A stretch of 64,000 bases of DNA from Rhodobacter sp. (GTDB taxonomy: Bacteria; Pseudomonadota; Alphaproteobacteria; Rhodobacterales; Rhodobacteraceae), in NCBI GenBank assembly GCA_027487575.1, contig JAIYDJ010000054.1, positions 47,812 to 111,811 on the forward strand, given 5' to 3'. Shown here piece by piece: positions 9,141 through 17,573 of the stretch. The position numbers and the translations under genes are program-made. The first letter of the stretch is position 1; each line of letters opens with the position of its first letter. The notes beneath the pieces were generated by a model. The model was not told the DNA's origin. It made no database searches and saw nothing but the letters and a program-made list of their open reading frames with translations.

Positions 9141-10171
9141 CAACGGTCTTTGCGCTGATGGCGGCGTTGTGGGGGCTGGGGGCGGTGCTGCGGACGCCTT
9201 ACGTCCTGCGCTGGGGCATGGTGGGCGCTGTCTGGCTGGCGGTGGTCGCGTTGCAACTGACCCTGCCCGATGGAAATCCGCTGCGCGCGGCAACCGGGGG
9301 CGATCCGCGGGCCTGGCTTGCGGTGGGCGTGGTGGCTGCGCTGGTGATCGGGTATCGCAGAATACTGGGCCTGTTGCGGAACAGGGTTGCTTTGCCAGAA
9401 GTCGCGCCGGGTTCGGCGTTCCGCCCGGCCGAACTGGACCGCTATGCCCGCCACATCCTGCTGCGCGAGATCGGCGGGCCGGGGCAGCGGCGGCTGAAGG
9501 ACGCCAAGGTGCTGGTCGTGGGGGCCGGGGGTTTGGGGTCGCCCGCGTTGCTGTATCTGGCGGCGGCCGGGGTGGGGGTGATCGGGGTCATCGACGACGA
9601 CGTGGTCGAGGCGTCGAACCTGCAGCGGCAGATCATCCATACCGATCAACGAATTGGCATGGACAAGGTGCAGTCGGCGGTGACGGCGGTGACGGCGCTG
9701 AACCCGTTTGTCGAGGTGCGCCCCTACAAGCGACGGCTGGACGAAACCATCGCGGCGGCGCTGATCGGGGACTATGATCTGGTGCTGGACGGCTGCGACA
9801 ATTTCGACACGCGCTATCTGGTGAACCGGATTTGCGCAGGCTTGGGCAAACCGCTGGTTTCGGGCTCGATCACCCAGTGGGAGGGGCAGGTTTCGCTGTT
9901 CGACCCGGCAAGGGGAAGCCCCTGTTATGAATGCATCTTCCCGGTGCGCCCCGCCCCCGGCATGGTGCCGACCTGCGCCGAGGCGGGGGTGGCCGCGCCG
10001 CTGCCGGGGATCATCGGGGCGCTGATGGCAATGGAGGCGGTCAAGCACATCACCGGCGCCGGAGAGACACTGGCGGGGCGGCTGATGATCCACGACGCGC
10101 TTTATGCCGACGTTCGGGTGATCGGGGTGAAGAAGCGGGCGGATTGTGCGGTGTGTGGGGTAACACATTGA
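9137..10171 (+). CDS. moeB: HesA/MoeB/ThiF family adenylyltransferase with N-terminal membrane segment
   Basis: The E1-like enzyme adenylates the C-terminal Gly-Gly of a small sulfur carrier (MoaD or ThiS). The catalytic domain starts near residue 95 ([18 protein letters not shown]), with nucleotide-binding [19 protein letters not shown], zinc CxxC pairs CYEC and CAVC, and PTCAEAGV supplying the candidate thioester cysteine. Unlike E. coli MoeB (about 249 residues), this protein has about 85 extra N-terminal residues with two or three hydrophobic helices. The start is set by the ATGA overlap with dut. MoeB versus ThiF specificity cannot be settled from sequence alone. Confidence 0.87.
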   Translation: MTTVFALMAALWGLGAVLRTPYVLRWGMVGAVWLAVVALQLTLPDGNPLRAATGGDPRAWLAVGVVAALVIGYRRILGLLRNRVALPEVAPGSAFRPAELDRYARHILLREIGGPGQRRLKDAKVLVVGAGGLGSPALLYLAAAGVGVIGVIDDDVVEASNLQRQIIHTDQRIGMDKVQSAVTAVTALNPFVEVRPYKRRLDETIAAALIGDYDLVLDGCDNFDTRYLVNRICAGLGKPLVSGSITQWEGQVSLFDPARGSPCYECIFPVRPAPGMVPTCAEAGVAAPLPGIIGALMAMEAVKHITGAGETLAGRLMIHDALYADVRVIGVKKRADCAVCGVTH

Positions 10172-10210
10172 GTGCGATGCATTAAAGCGGGTTCTTTGCG
10201 AAAATCCGGT

Positions 10211-10258
10211 GTCGGATTTGCGTATGGCCTGCATATGGCAAACGTCTGGCAAGCGTAC
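10211..10258. repeat. Dispersed repeat R3, copy 1, in the moeB-chaC gap
   Basis: The block GTCGGATTTGCGTATGGC followed by AAACGT, TGGC and GCGTAC recurs at 54627. This copy carries an additional 11 bases (CTGCATATGGC) that look like a partial internal duplication of GTATGGC. The rest of the roughly 300 bp gap (10172-10475) between the convergent genes moeB and chaC holds no convincing ORF, and I see nothing else in it. Confidence 0.55.
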
Positions 10259-10475
10259 AGCGGTTCGGCAGCGGCGCGTGCGTTAACCAGGTGGGGCGAA
10301 TCGGAAGGGCATTGGGATTGCGCGCGTGTTTTCCACCGATCCCCGACTTCCCCTGCGCCAGAACTTCGGTTGCTGCGACCACCCGGCGGTCAGACGCCGT
10401 TCTCCCTTGGCTCCGGATGAATGTCCGCATAGGGATCAAAGCTGCCCGTGGGTTCATGACGTCAGGTGGCCGGAG

Positions 10476-11159
10476 CTAGTCTGCCGCATCTATCCTTGCT
10501 GCGACCAGCCGTTGCAGCGCCCACAACCCGCTGTCGTGGATGCCGCGCTGTTCCAGATGGGTGACGGTGTTCATCAGGTATTCCGCGCCGCTGCCCCAGT
10601 AGCCGCAGGCGCGCGACAGCATGTCGGCCTGATCGGCCAAGGGCAGGCGGCCCATATAGGCCGGGGAAGCGCGGTTCATCACGAAGGCCAGCGCGGTGGC
10701 CGGGCCCGCAGCGGTGTTGACGCTGATCCAGCGGGGCATCGAGTTGATCGGCTTGACGGTGAACTCGCGCCGGAACAGCCGGTCGAGCAGCGGGCCGGGG
10801 TCCACGGCGGGCAGGTCGTAAAGGATTCCCTTGCAGGAGCCGCCCCGGTCCAGCGCCATCATCAGGCCGGGGCAGTCGGGCGTTGCACGGAAGCGGATCA
10901 TCCGCAGGCAGAAGCTGCGGTGCCAGCCGTGCGCGGTGGCGGGGCATTCGGCGGTGTGGGCGATCTCGGGTTTCCAGATCAGCGAGCCGTAGGCGAACAG
11001 GCGCAGCGGGCCGGCGGGGGCTGTGGCCAGCATCCGGGCAACCCATTCGGCATAGTCGGCGTCGGTGTGAAGCACCATGCCGGGCGGCGGGCCGGTATCG
11101 GGCACGGCGCGGTGGACGCGGGCAATGTGGGCCGGGGTCAGGGACAGGGTGCGGGGCAT
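10476..11159 (-). CDS. chaC: Glutathione-specific gamma-glutamylcyclotransferase, ChaC family
   Basis: ChaC cleaves glutathione to 5-oxoproline and Cys-Gly in the cytosol. The substrate-binding motif FAYGSLIWKPE is present, followed by GWHRSFCLRMIRFRATPDCPGLMMALDRGGSCKGILYDL, typical of bacterial ChaC. The start at 11159 (MPRTLSLT) gives 226 residues; an upstream in-frame ATG at 11195 is possible but adds residues unlike the family. It lies divergently from the amino-acid ABC genes. Confidence 0.9.
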   Translation of the reverse strand: MPRTLSLTPAHIARVHRAVPDTGPPPGMVLHTDADYAEWVARMLATAPAGPLRLFAYGSLIWKPEIAHTAECPATAHGWHRSFCLRMIRFRATPDCPGLMMALDRGGSCKGILYDLPAVDPGPLLDRLFRREFTVKPINSMPRWISVNTAAGPATALAFVMNRASPAYMGRLPLADQADMLSRACGYWGSGAEYLMNTVTHLEQRGIHDSGLWALQRLVAARIDAAD

Positions 11160-11293
11160 GGCGCAGATGCTGTCAGACCGGGCGGGCGGGGTCAAAACCT
11201 TTGTGGGCGGCGGCGGGGTGAACCCCGCCCTACTTGCGCGCCCGTCGGCGGCGCGGCATGCTGTTGCGGATGTATGTGACAGGAGTGCACCCG

Positions 11294-12076
11294 ATGAAAC
11301 TGACCGCCGCCCTTGGCCTGATGGCCCTGACGCTTGCCGCCCCCGCTTTTGCCCAGGTGCCCGATCTGGCGGGCCGCGAGATTGTGGTGGTGACCGAGAA
11401 CGCCTATCCGCCGCTGCAGTTTCTGGACAGCTCCGGTGCGGCGGTCGGGTGGGAATACGATGCGATGGCCGAGATCGCCAAGCGGCTGAACGCGACCGTG
11501 ACCTATCAGAACATCAGCTGGGACGCGATGATTCCGGCGGTGTCGGAAGGCCAGTTCGATGTCGGCATGACCGGGATCACGATCCGCGACGACCGCAAGG
11601 ACAAGGTGGACTTTTCCGACAGCTACATGACCTCGGAAATGGTGATGATGGTGCGGGGAGACGAGGCGCGCTTTACCGATGCGGCATCCTTTGCGGCCAA
11701 TACCGAGCTGTTCATGGCCGCGCAGCCCGGCACCACGCCGTTCTACGTGGGGGTTTACAGCGTTCTGGACGGAGACGAGGCCAACCCGCGCATCAAGCTG
11801 TTCGAGACGTTCGGTGCGACGGTCGAGGCTTTGAAATCGGGCGATGTCGATCTGGTGCTGACCGATGGCACGGCGGGCGCGGGCTATGTCGAGGCCAGCG
11901 CGGGCGGGCTGAAGATCATCGGCGAAAAGCTGGGGACCGAGGATTTCGGATTCATCTTCCCCAAGGGGTCTGACCTGGTGGCTCCGATGAACGCGGCGAT
12001 TGCCGCCTTGCGGGCGGACGGCACGATCGACGCACTGAACAAGAAGTGGTTTCTTGACTACAAGATGGGCCAATAG
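11294..12076 (+). CDS. Amino-acid ABC transporter substrate-binding protein (family 3)
   Basis: A periplasmic solute-binding protein of 260 residues. The Sec signal peptide [20 protein letters not shown] is followed by the mature domain ([58 protein letters not shown]), all typical of SBP_bac_3 proteins for polar amino acids. The start at 11294 has an AGGAG Shine-Dalgarno; the longer track start lacks one. A permease follows six bases after the stop. No ATPase gene is adjacent, so it must be encoded elsewhere or shared. Ligand unknown. Confidence 0.88.
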   Translation: MKLTAALGLMALTLAAPAFAQVPDLAGREIVVVTENAYPPLQFLDSSGAAVGWEYDAMAEIAKRLNATVTYQNISWDAMIPAVSEGQFDVGMTGITIRDDRKDKVDFSDSYMTSEMVMMVRGDEARFTDAASFAANTELFMAAQPGTTPFYVGVYSVLDGDEANPRIKLFETFGATVEALKSGDVDLVLTDGTAGAGYVEASAGGLKIIGEKLGTEDFGFIFPKGSDLVAPMNAAIAALRADGTIDALNKKWFLDYKMGQ

Positions 12077-12082
12077 CGGTTC

Positions 12083-12874
12083 GTGAAGCAGGACCACGAG
12101 GCCGAGTTTCCCTGGTGGCTGGTCCTGCTGTGCGGGATCGGCCTGTGGCTGTTCTACGAGGTCTGGGCGAACGACATCTATGCGCAGGTGCTGCGGACCC
12201 TGCTGCGCGGCATCGGTGTGACCGTGATGGTGACGCTGATCGCCTATGCCGGGGCCTGCACCCTCGGGCTGGGGCTGGCGCTGGCCTGCCTGTCGCGGTG
12301 GATCGTGCTGCGGCAGGCGGCCCGGTTCTACATCGAGGTGGTTCGGGGTGTGCCGATCCTCGTGCTGCTGCTATATGTGGCCTTCGCGGCCGCACCCGCC
12401 CTGATCATCGCGGTCAACTGGGTGGTGACGCCGTTCGGGCTGGAGCCTTGGCGGACCCGGGACTTTCCGCTGATCGCGCGGGCGGTCATTGCCCTGACCA
12501 TCGCCTATTCGGCCTTTCTGGCCGAAGTGTTCCGCGCCGGGCTGATGTCGGTGGACAAGGGGCAGATCGAGGCGGCGCAGGCGTTGGGCCTGTCGGGGAT
12601 GCAGCGGTTCCGGCTGGTGGTGTTTCCGCAGGCGTTCCGGGTGATCCTGCCGCCGCTGGGCAATGATTTTGTGGCCATGGTCAAGGATTCGTCGCTGGTG
12701 TCGGTGCTGGGGGTGGCGGATGTCACGCAACTGGGCAAGGTACTGGCAGCGGGGAACTTCCGCTATTTCGAGACGTACAACGTGGTGGCACTGGTGTATC
12801 TGACGATGACGATCGGGCTGAGCCTCGTGTTGCGGCGGCTGGAAGCGCGTCTGCGCGGGCGGGACGGGCGGTAG
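12083..12874 (+). CDS. Amino-acid ABC transporter permease (HisM/GlnP type)
   Basis: An inner-membrane permease of 263 residues starting with GTG. The first membrane segment (WWLVLLCGIGLWLFYEVW) is followed by a TMD1 domain with RGVPILVLLLYVAF and the EAA-loop region EAAQALGLSGMQRFRLVVFPQAFRVILPPLGN that docks the ATPase. It sits six bases downstream of the binding-protein gene and is clearly co-transcribed. Only one permease is present, so it probably homodimerises. The cognate ATPase is not in the window. Confidence 0.88.
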   Translation: MKQDHEAEFPWWLVLLCGIGLWLFYEVWANDIYAQVLRTLLRGIGVTVMVTLIAYAGACTLGLGLALACLSRWIVLRQAARFYIEVVRGVPILVLLLYVAFAAAPALIIAVNWVVTPFGLEPWRTRDFPLIARAVIALTIAYSAFLAEVFRAGLMSVDKGQIEAAQALGLSGMQRFRLVVFPQAFRVILPPLGNDFVAMVKDSSLVSVLGVADVTQLGKVLAAGNFRYFETYNVVALVYLTMTIGLSLVLRRLEARLRGRDGR

Positions 12875-12878
12875 CGGA

Positions 12879-12976
12879 GCGGAGCGCCTGCGGCGCAGGA
12901 GTTTGCCTCGCGTTTCGCCGTTGGCGAACCGCTCAGGTGCGCTCCGCGCGGGGAAATTTGGGCAGAGAAGAAGGGG
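12879..12976. repeat. Branched palindrome plus diverged R1-like tail
   Basis: An outer stem GCGGAGCG (12879) pairs with CGCTCCGC (ending 12947) and encloses two smaller hairpins, CTGCGGCGCAG and TTCGCC-GTT-GGCGAA, giving a potential three-way junction. It is followed by GGGGAAATTTGGGCAGAG, resembling the R1 core GGATATTT..CAG. The last bases supply the GGGG Shine-Dalgarno of the peptidase gene. Structure is read by eye; a terminator for the ABC genes is possible. Confidence 0.45.
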
Positions 12977-12982
12977 ATGGCG

Positions 12983-14992
12983 ATGGGCAATGTATTGATG
13001 GACGTCTGGGAGACGCCGTTCGGGCTGCCGCCGTTCGGGGCGATTTCGGATGCGGATTTCGCCCCGGCGTTCGAGGCGGCGCTGGCCGAGGCGCGGGCAA
13101 ATGTCGCGTCCATCGCGGCGGACCCGGAGCCTGCGACATTTGCCAACACCATCGCCGCGCTGGAACTGGCCGAAGGCGCGTTGGACCGGGTGTCGGGGGT
13201 GTTCTACAACCTTGCCGGGGCCGACAGCACCGACGCGCGCGAGGCGTTGCAGCGCGACCTTGCGCCGGTCATGAGCGCGTTCGCCTCCGAGGTCACCAAC
13301 AACAAGGCGCTGTTCGCGCGGGTGGAGGCGGTCTGGGCGGCGCGGGACGGCCTGGTGGGCGAAGAGTTGCGGGTGCTGACGCTGTACCGGCAGATGTTCG
13401 TTCGGGCCGGGGCGCTGCTGGAAGGGGCAGAGGCGGAGCGGCTGACGGCGGTCAAGGCGCGGCTGGCGGTGCTGGGCACGGCGTTCAGCCAGAATCTGCT
13501 GGCCGAGGAGCGGGGCTGGTTCATGGAACTGTCCGAGGATGATCTGGACGGGTTGCCCGACTTTGTGGTGGCCAGCGCCCGGGCGGCGGGTGCCGAAAAG
13601 GGGCTGGGGCCGGTGGTCACGCTGAACCGGTCGCTGATCGTGCCCTTCCTGCAGTTTTCGCCGCGCCGCGAATTGCGGCGGAAAGCCTATGAGGCCTGGG
13701 GACTGCGCGGGGCGAACGGCAATGCCAGTGACAACCGGGGGGTGGCGGCCGAAATCCTTGATCTGCGGGCGGAACGGGCGGCGCTGCTGGGCTATGACAG
13801 TTTTGCCGACTACAAGCTGGAACCCGAGATGGCCAAGACTCCCGACGCGGTGCGGGGACTTCTGGTGCGGGTGTGGGAGCCCGCAAAGGCCAAGGCGATG
13901 TCGGATGCCGCGGTGCTGGAAGCGATGCTGCGGGCCGATGGACTGGCGGGGCCGCTGGAGCCGTGGGACTGGCGCTACTACTCCGAAAAGCGGCGCCGGG
14001 CCGAGCATGATCTGGATGAAGCGGTGCTGAAGCCGTACCTGAGCCTTGATGCGATGCTGGGCGCGCAGTTCGACTGCGCCAACCGGCTGTTCGGGCTGGA
14101 GTTCCGGGCACTGGATGTGCCGCTGTACCATCCGGACGCGCGGGCGTGGGAGGTGACGCGCCGGGGCGAACACGTGGCGGTGTTCATCGGCGACTATTTC
14201 GCGCGGGCCTCGAAACGGTCGGGGGCCTGGTGTTCGGCGATGCGCAGCCAGCGCAAGCTGGGGGGCGATCAGCGGCCGATCGTGGTGAACGTGTGCAACT
14301 TTGCCAAGGGCGACCCGGCGCTGCTGTCTTATGACGACGCGCGCACGCTGTTCCATGAATTCGGCCATGCGCTGCATCAGATGCTGTCGGATGTGACCTA
14401 CGGATTCATTTCGGGCACGTCGGTGGCGCGGGATTTCGTCGAACTGCCGAGCCAGCTTTACGAACACTGGCTGGAGGTGCCCGATGTGCTGTCGCGGCAT
14501 GCGCGCCACCATGCGACCGGCGCGCCGATGCCCGCCGACATGCTGCAGCGGCTTCTGGACGCCGGGACCTATGACCAGGGCTTTGCCACGGTCGAATTTC
14601 TGTCCTCGGCGCTGGTGGACCTCGCGTTCCACGAAGGCCCGCCCCCGGCCGATCCGATGCAGAAACAGGCCGAAGTGCTGGAGGCGCTGGGGATGCCGCG
14701 CGCGATCCGGATGCGGCATGCCACCCCGCATTTCGCGCATATCTTTTCGGGCGACGGCTATTCCTCGGGGTACTACAGCTACATGTGGTCGGAGGTGATG
14801 GATGCCGATGCCTTTGCCGCCTTCGAGGAAGCGGGCGATCCGTTTGATCCGGTGACGGCGGCGGCACTGGAAAAGCACATCCTGTCGGCGGGCGGATCGG
14901 AACCGGCGGAGGTGCTTTACACGAGGTTCCGGGGGCGGATGCCGGGGGTGGAGCCTTTGCTGAAGGGGCGCGGATTGCTGGAGCCTGCGTAG
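12983..14992 (+). CDS. M3 family metallopeptidase (oligopeptidase A / dipeptidyl carboxypeptidase type)
   Basis: A cytosolic zinc oligopeptidase of about 670 residues that degrades short peptides. The zinc-binding HEFGH is near residue 458 in LFHEFGHALHQML. The N-terminus WETPFGLPPFGAI is typical of the PrlC/Dcp subgroup, and the C-terminal ATPHFAHIFSGDGYSSGYYSYMWSEV is a strong family signature. An ATG at 12977 abuts the GGGG Shine-Dalgarno, so the ATG at 12983 (six-base spacing) is the better start. Dcp versus OpdA specificity is unresolved. The large antisense ORF (12371-15061) is a GC-rich shadow. Confidence 0.92.
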   Translation: MGNVLMDVWETPFGLPPFGAISDADFAPAFEAALAEARANVASIAADPEPATFANTIAALELAEGALDRVSGVFYNLAGADSTDAREALQRDLAPVMSAFASEVTNNKALFARVEAVWAARDGLVGEELRVLTLYRQMFVRAGALLEGAEAERLTAVKARLAVLGTAFSQNLLAEERGWFMELSEDDLDGLPDFVVASARAAGAEKGLGPVVTLNRSLIVPFLQFSPRRELRRKAYEAWGLRGANGNASDNRGVAAEILDLRAERAALLGYDSFADYKLEPEMAKTPDAVRGLLVRVWEPAKAKAMSDAAVLEAMLRADGLAGPLEPWDWRYYSEKRRRAEHDLDEAVLKPYLSLDAMLGAQFDCANRLFGLEFRALDVPLYHPDARAWEVTRRGEHVAVFIGDYFARASKRSGAWCSAMRSQRKLGGDQRPIVVNVCNFAKGDPALLSYDDARTLFHEFGHALHQMLSDVTYGFISGTSVARDFVELPSQLYEHWLEVPDVLSRHARHHATGAPMPADMLQRLLDAGTYDQGFATVEFLSSALVDLAFHEGPPPADPMQKQAEVLEALGMPRAIRMRHATPHFAHIFSGDGYSSGYYSYMWSEVMDADAFAAFEEAGDPFDPVTAAALEKHILSAGGSEPAEVLYTRFRGRMPGVEPLLKGRGLLEPA

Positions 14993-15032
14993 GGGGGGCC
15001 AGCCCCCCGTCGCGCAGGCGCGACTCCCCCCG

Positions 15033-15200
15033 GGATATTTGGAAGCAGAAAATGAGAGCACGTCGGTTCACCATTCGTTAATCGGGTTGTCCCATTGTGA
15101 ACGGGCCGAACAGGGAGGGATCCCGATGACGGTAGCGGGAAATGGCACCTTGCCCCGGCACGCGGGGCAAGGTGTTTTCATTTTCTGCTTCCAAATATCC
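15033..15200. repeat. Inverted-repeat cassette A: two R1 arms enclosing a conserved SD/mini-ORF/hairpin
   Basis: The left arm 15033-15055 and right arm 15178-15200 are perfect inverted 23-mers (GGATATTTGGAAGCAGAAAA...). Outside the left arm lies a GGGGGG-CCAG-CCCCCC hairpin. Between the arms is GAACAGGGAGGGATCCCG followed by an ATG at 15126 (frame reads MTVAGNGTL), then a terminator-like hairpin. A second cassette with the same layout lies at 20228-20403. In this copy the mini-ORF frame runs on without an early stop, so coding is doubtful. Confidence 0.7.
15146..15182 (+). terminator. Perfect hairpin plus T-rich tract inside cassette A
   Basis: CACCTTGCCCC (15146-15156) and GGGGCAAGGTG (15164-15174) form an 11-bp stem with a 7-base loop, followed by TTTTCATTTT. 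This has the form of a Rho-independent terminator on the plus strand. The corresponding hairpin in cassette B keeps the stem with different bases, which supports structure over sequence. Confidence 0.65.
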
Positions 15201-15290
15201 CCGCCGGAGGCTTCTGGAGCCAAGCGGCTTGTCCGCGCTGGCGACCTGAAAGTCTTGCGGCGCCAGCCGCTCAATTCGACAGACGCGGGA

Positions 15291-16253
15291 TCAGCGCAAG
15301 TGGCTGGGCGGGTGGCCGAAACGGTTACGAAAGGCGCGGGACAGGGTGCCGGGGGACGAGAACCCGGTGCGCAGGGCCACCTCTGCCAGCGGGTGCCGGG
15401 TGTCGGTGATCATCCGTCTGGCCGCGGCGAGGCGCAGCGACAAGGCATAGGCGGCAGGGGTGAGGCCCAGGTTCGCGCAGAAGATCTGTTCCAGCCTTCG
15501 CGGGGACAGGCCGAGCGCCGCGGCGGTTTGCGGTGTGGTTTCCGGGGTGTCGAGGCGGGCTTCCATCCGGGCGATGGCGGCGGCAACGCGGGGATCAAGG
15601 TGGGGGTCGGGTTTCGCCGGGCTGATCTGCGGTTCGGCCCCGTCCCGCGCGGTGGTCAGGAAACTGGCGGCGGTCTGCAGGGCCAGTGCAGCCCCGTGCC
15701 GCGCGCGGATCAGATGCAGCATCAGGTCGGTGGCGGGGGCGGCCCCTGCGGCGGTGAACCGGTTGCGGTCGATGACGAAACGGTCTGGCACCACATCGAC
15801 GGCGGGATGGGTGGCCGTGAAATCCTCGAGGTCCTCCCAGTGCACGGTGGCGCGGTGGCCGTTCAGCAGCCCGGCGCGGGCCAGGACCCAGGACCCGGCG
15901 TCGATCCCGCCGATGGCCGCAAAGCGCGGGGCCATGCGGGACAGGTCGCGGATCAGCGGCGTGGTGGCGACTTCCGATTGCCGGAACCCCGCGATGACGA
16001 TCAGCGCGTCAGCCTCCTCTGCCGCGGCAAGCGGGCCGGACGAGGGCAGCTCGATCCCGCAGGTCAGGGGCACCGGGCCTCCATCTGGGGACACAACGCG
16101 CCAGCGGTAGCTTTCGGTGCCGAGATGCCGGTTTGCGGCGCGCAGCGGGTCGAGCGTGCTGGCCACCTCAAGGATCGACGACTGCGGCAGCACCAGCAGG
16201 GCCAGTGTCAGAGGGCCGGTTGCGGTTGCGAAGAATCCTGCGGGATTTGCCAT
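15291..16253 (-). CDS. GlxA-family (DJ-1/PfpI + AraC HTH) transcriptional regulator, CdhR-like
   Basis: A 320-residue regulator with an N-terminal glutamine-amidotransferase-like DJ-1/PfpI domain (LALLVLPQSSILEVASTLDPLRAAN; IGGIDAGSWVLARAGLL) and a C-terminal AraC helix-turn-helix (LGLSPRRLEQIFCANLG; EVALRTGFSSPGTLSRAFRNRFGHPP). This architecture is that of CdhR, the carnitine-responsive activator of carnitine dehydrogenase genes in Pseudomonas, and the gene is divergent from the BKACE of the same pathway with a 72-bp shared upstream region. The start at 16253 has a weak AGG upstream; an ATG at 16280 has none. Effector specificity is inferred from context. Confidence 0.88.
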   Translation of the reverse strand: MANPAGFFATATGPLTLALLVLPQSSILEVASTLDPLRAANRHLGTESYRWRVVSPDGGPVPLTCGIELPSSGPLAAAEEADALIVIAGFRQSEVATTPLIRDLSRMAPRFAAIGGIDAGSWVLARAGLLNGHRATVHWEDLEDFTATHPAVDVVPDRFVIDRNRFTAAGAAPATDLMLHLIRARHGAALALQTAASFLTTARDGAEPQISPAKPDPHLDPRVAAAIARMEARLDTPETTPQTAAALGLSPRRLEQIFCANLGLTPAAYALSLRLAAARRMITDTRHPLAEVALRTGFSSPGTLSRAFRNRFGHPPSHLR

Positions 16254-16325
16254 GAAACCTGCGTAAAACGTCAAGCGCATCGGTGCAAGCCGTGTAAGGT
16301 GGGCGGTGCAACAAGGAGGACGCCG

Positions 16326-17234
16326 ATGCCGCTGGCCATGAACCGCGAGGTTTTCATCACCTGTGCCGTGACCGGATCGGGGGGCACGCAGGATCGCAGT
16401 CCGCATGTGCCGCGCAGCCCGGCGCAGATCGCCGAGTCGGCGATTGCGGCGGCCAAGGCCGGGGCGGCGGTGGTGCATTGCCATGTGCGCGACCCGGAGA
16501 CGGGCAAACCTTCGCGCGACCTCGCGCTGTACCGCGAGGTGACGGACCGGGTTCGGGACAGCGCCACCGATGTGGTGTTGAACCTGACGGCCGGGATGGG
16601 CGGCGATCTGCTGTTCGACGGGACCGAGGCGATGGGCCGGATGTCGGCGCGGTCCGACATGGCGGGGGCGGCGGAACGGGTGGCGCATGTCGTGGCCTGC
16701 CGGCCCGAAATCTGCACGCTGGATTGCGGCACGATGAATTTCAACGAGGCCGACTATGTGATGGTCAACACGCCCGGCCTGCTGCGCGACATGGGCAGCC
16801 GGATGCGCGATGCCGGCGTGCGGATCGAGATCGAAGCCTTCGACACCGGCCATCTGTGGTTCGCCAAGGAGTTGGTGAAAGAGGGGGTGATCCCCGCGCC
16901 GACCCTGGTGCAACTGTGCATGGGGGTGCCGTGGGGCGCGCCGGACGATCTGAACACCTTCATGGCACTGGTCAACAACGTGCCTGCCGACTGGCACTGG
17001 TCCGCCTTTTCCATCGGGCGCAACCAGATGCCCTATGTCGCGGCGGCGGTTCTGGCCGGGGGCAACGTGCGGGTCGGGCTGGAGGACAATCTTTGGCTCG
17101 ACAAGGGTGTGCTGGCCACCAACGCGCAACTCGTCGAACGCGCGGTCAGCATCATCAGCAATCTGGGCGCGCGGGTGATCACCCCTGCGGAAGTGCGCGC
17201 CAAGCTGAAGCTTGAAAAGCGCAGCCCGCTTTGA
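16326..17234 (+). CDS. Beta-keto acid cleavage enzyme (BKACE/DUF849), probable 3-dehydrocarnitine:acetyl-CoA lyase
   Basis: BKACE enzymes condense a beta-keto acid with acetyl-CoA and cleave it to a CoA ester plus acetoacetate. The metal-binding HCHVRDPETGKPSRD motif, DCGTMNF and the FDTGHLW glutamate region are intact. The start at 16326 has a strong AAGGAGGA Shine-Dalgarno and gives 302 residues; the huge track ORF upstream is spurious. The neighbours (CdhR-like regulator, carnitine dehydrogenase with thioesterase) point to CdhC, which turns 3-dehydrocarnitine into betainyl-CoA and acetoacetate. This specificity is inferred. Confidence 0.9.
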   Translation: MPLAMNREVFITCAVTGSGGTQDRSPHVPRSPAQIAESAIAAAKAGAAVVHCHVRDPETGKPSRDLALYREVTDRVRDSATDVVLNLTAGMGGDLLFDGTEAMGRMSARSDMAGAAERVAHVVACRPEICTLDCGTMNFNEADYVMVNTPGLLRDMGSRMRDAGVRIEIEAFDTGHLWFAKELVKEGVIPAPTLVQLCMGVPWGAPDDLNTFMALVNNVPADWHWSAFSIGRNQMPYVAAAVLAGGNVRVGLEDNLWLDKGVLATNAQLVERAVSIISNLGARVITPAEVRAKLKLEKRSPL

Positions 17235-17563
17235 TCCACCTTGTCGCGATGGCTGGGCTGATCTGCGTGATGATGGTGCCGCGCGTCCTGCCCGACTGGC
17301 GCGGGGTGGTGGTGCTGGCGGTTCTGGCGGCCGTTGTGGCGGCTGCGGGGTGGTTTGGCTGGGCGGCGGGCCTGTCCACGGCGACCGACCGGGCGCTGGT
17401 CTTGCTGGTGGCACTGCCGGTGCTGGCTGCGCTGGCCATGGGGCTGGTGGTGCGCGGTGTCGTGGTGGCGCGCGGCTGGCCCCGCGGACCCGATGCGTTG
17501 TTGACGGCGGGCGGGGCGGCCATTCTGGTTGTCAGCTATCTGCGGTTGTTTGATCTGATCTGA
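17231..17563 (+). CDS. Small integral membrane protein in the carnitine operon
   Basis: An unrecognised protein of 110 residues (TTG start overlapping the BKACE stop as TTGA) or 104 residues if the ATG at 17249 is used. It is almost entirely hydrophobic, with about four membrane helices: MAGLICVMMVP, VVVLAVLAAVVAAAGWFGWAAGL, ALVLLVALPVLAALAMGLVVRGVVVA and ALLTAGGAAILVVSYLRLF. Position between the BKACE and carnitine dehydrogenase genes (10 bp before the latter) suggests co-expression. A role in substrate passage or as a scaffold is only a guess. Confidence 0.68.
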   Translation: MIHLVAMAGLICVMMVPRVLPDWRGVVVLAVLAAVVAAAGWFGWAAGLSTATDRALVLLVALPVLAALAMGLVVRGVVVARGWPRGPDALLTAGGAAILVVSYLRLFDLI

Positions 17564-17573
17564 GGGGACGGGA

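Noticed and set aside
12371-15061. 896-residue minus-strand ORF opposite the M3 peptidase
   Set aside because: Composition is a typical high-GC antisense shadow (rich in Arg, His, Pro, Gln), no family likeness, and it covers a clear peptidase with HEFGH on the other strand.
15039-16325. Upstream part of the 731-residue plus-strand ORF ending in the BKACE
   Set aside because: It runs antisense to the CdhR-like regulator; a strong SD at 16313-16320 and the family N-terminus put the BKACE start at 16326.
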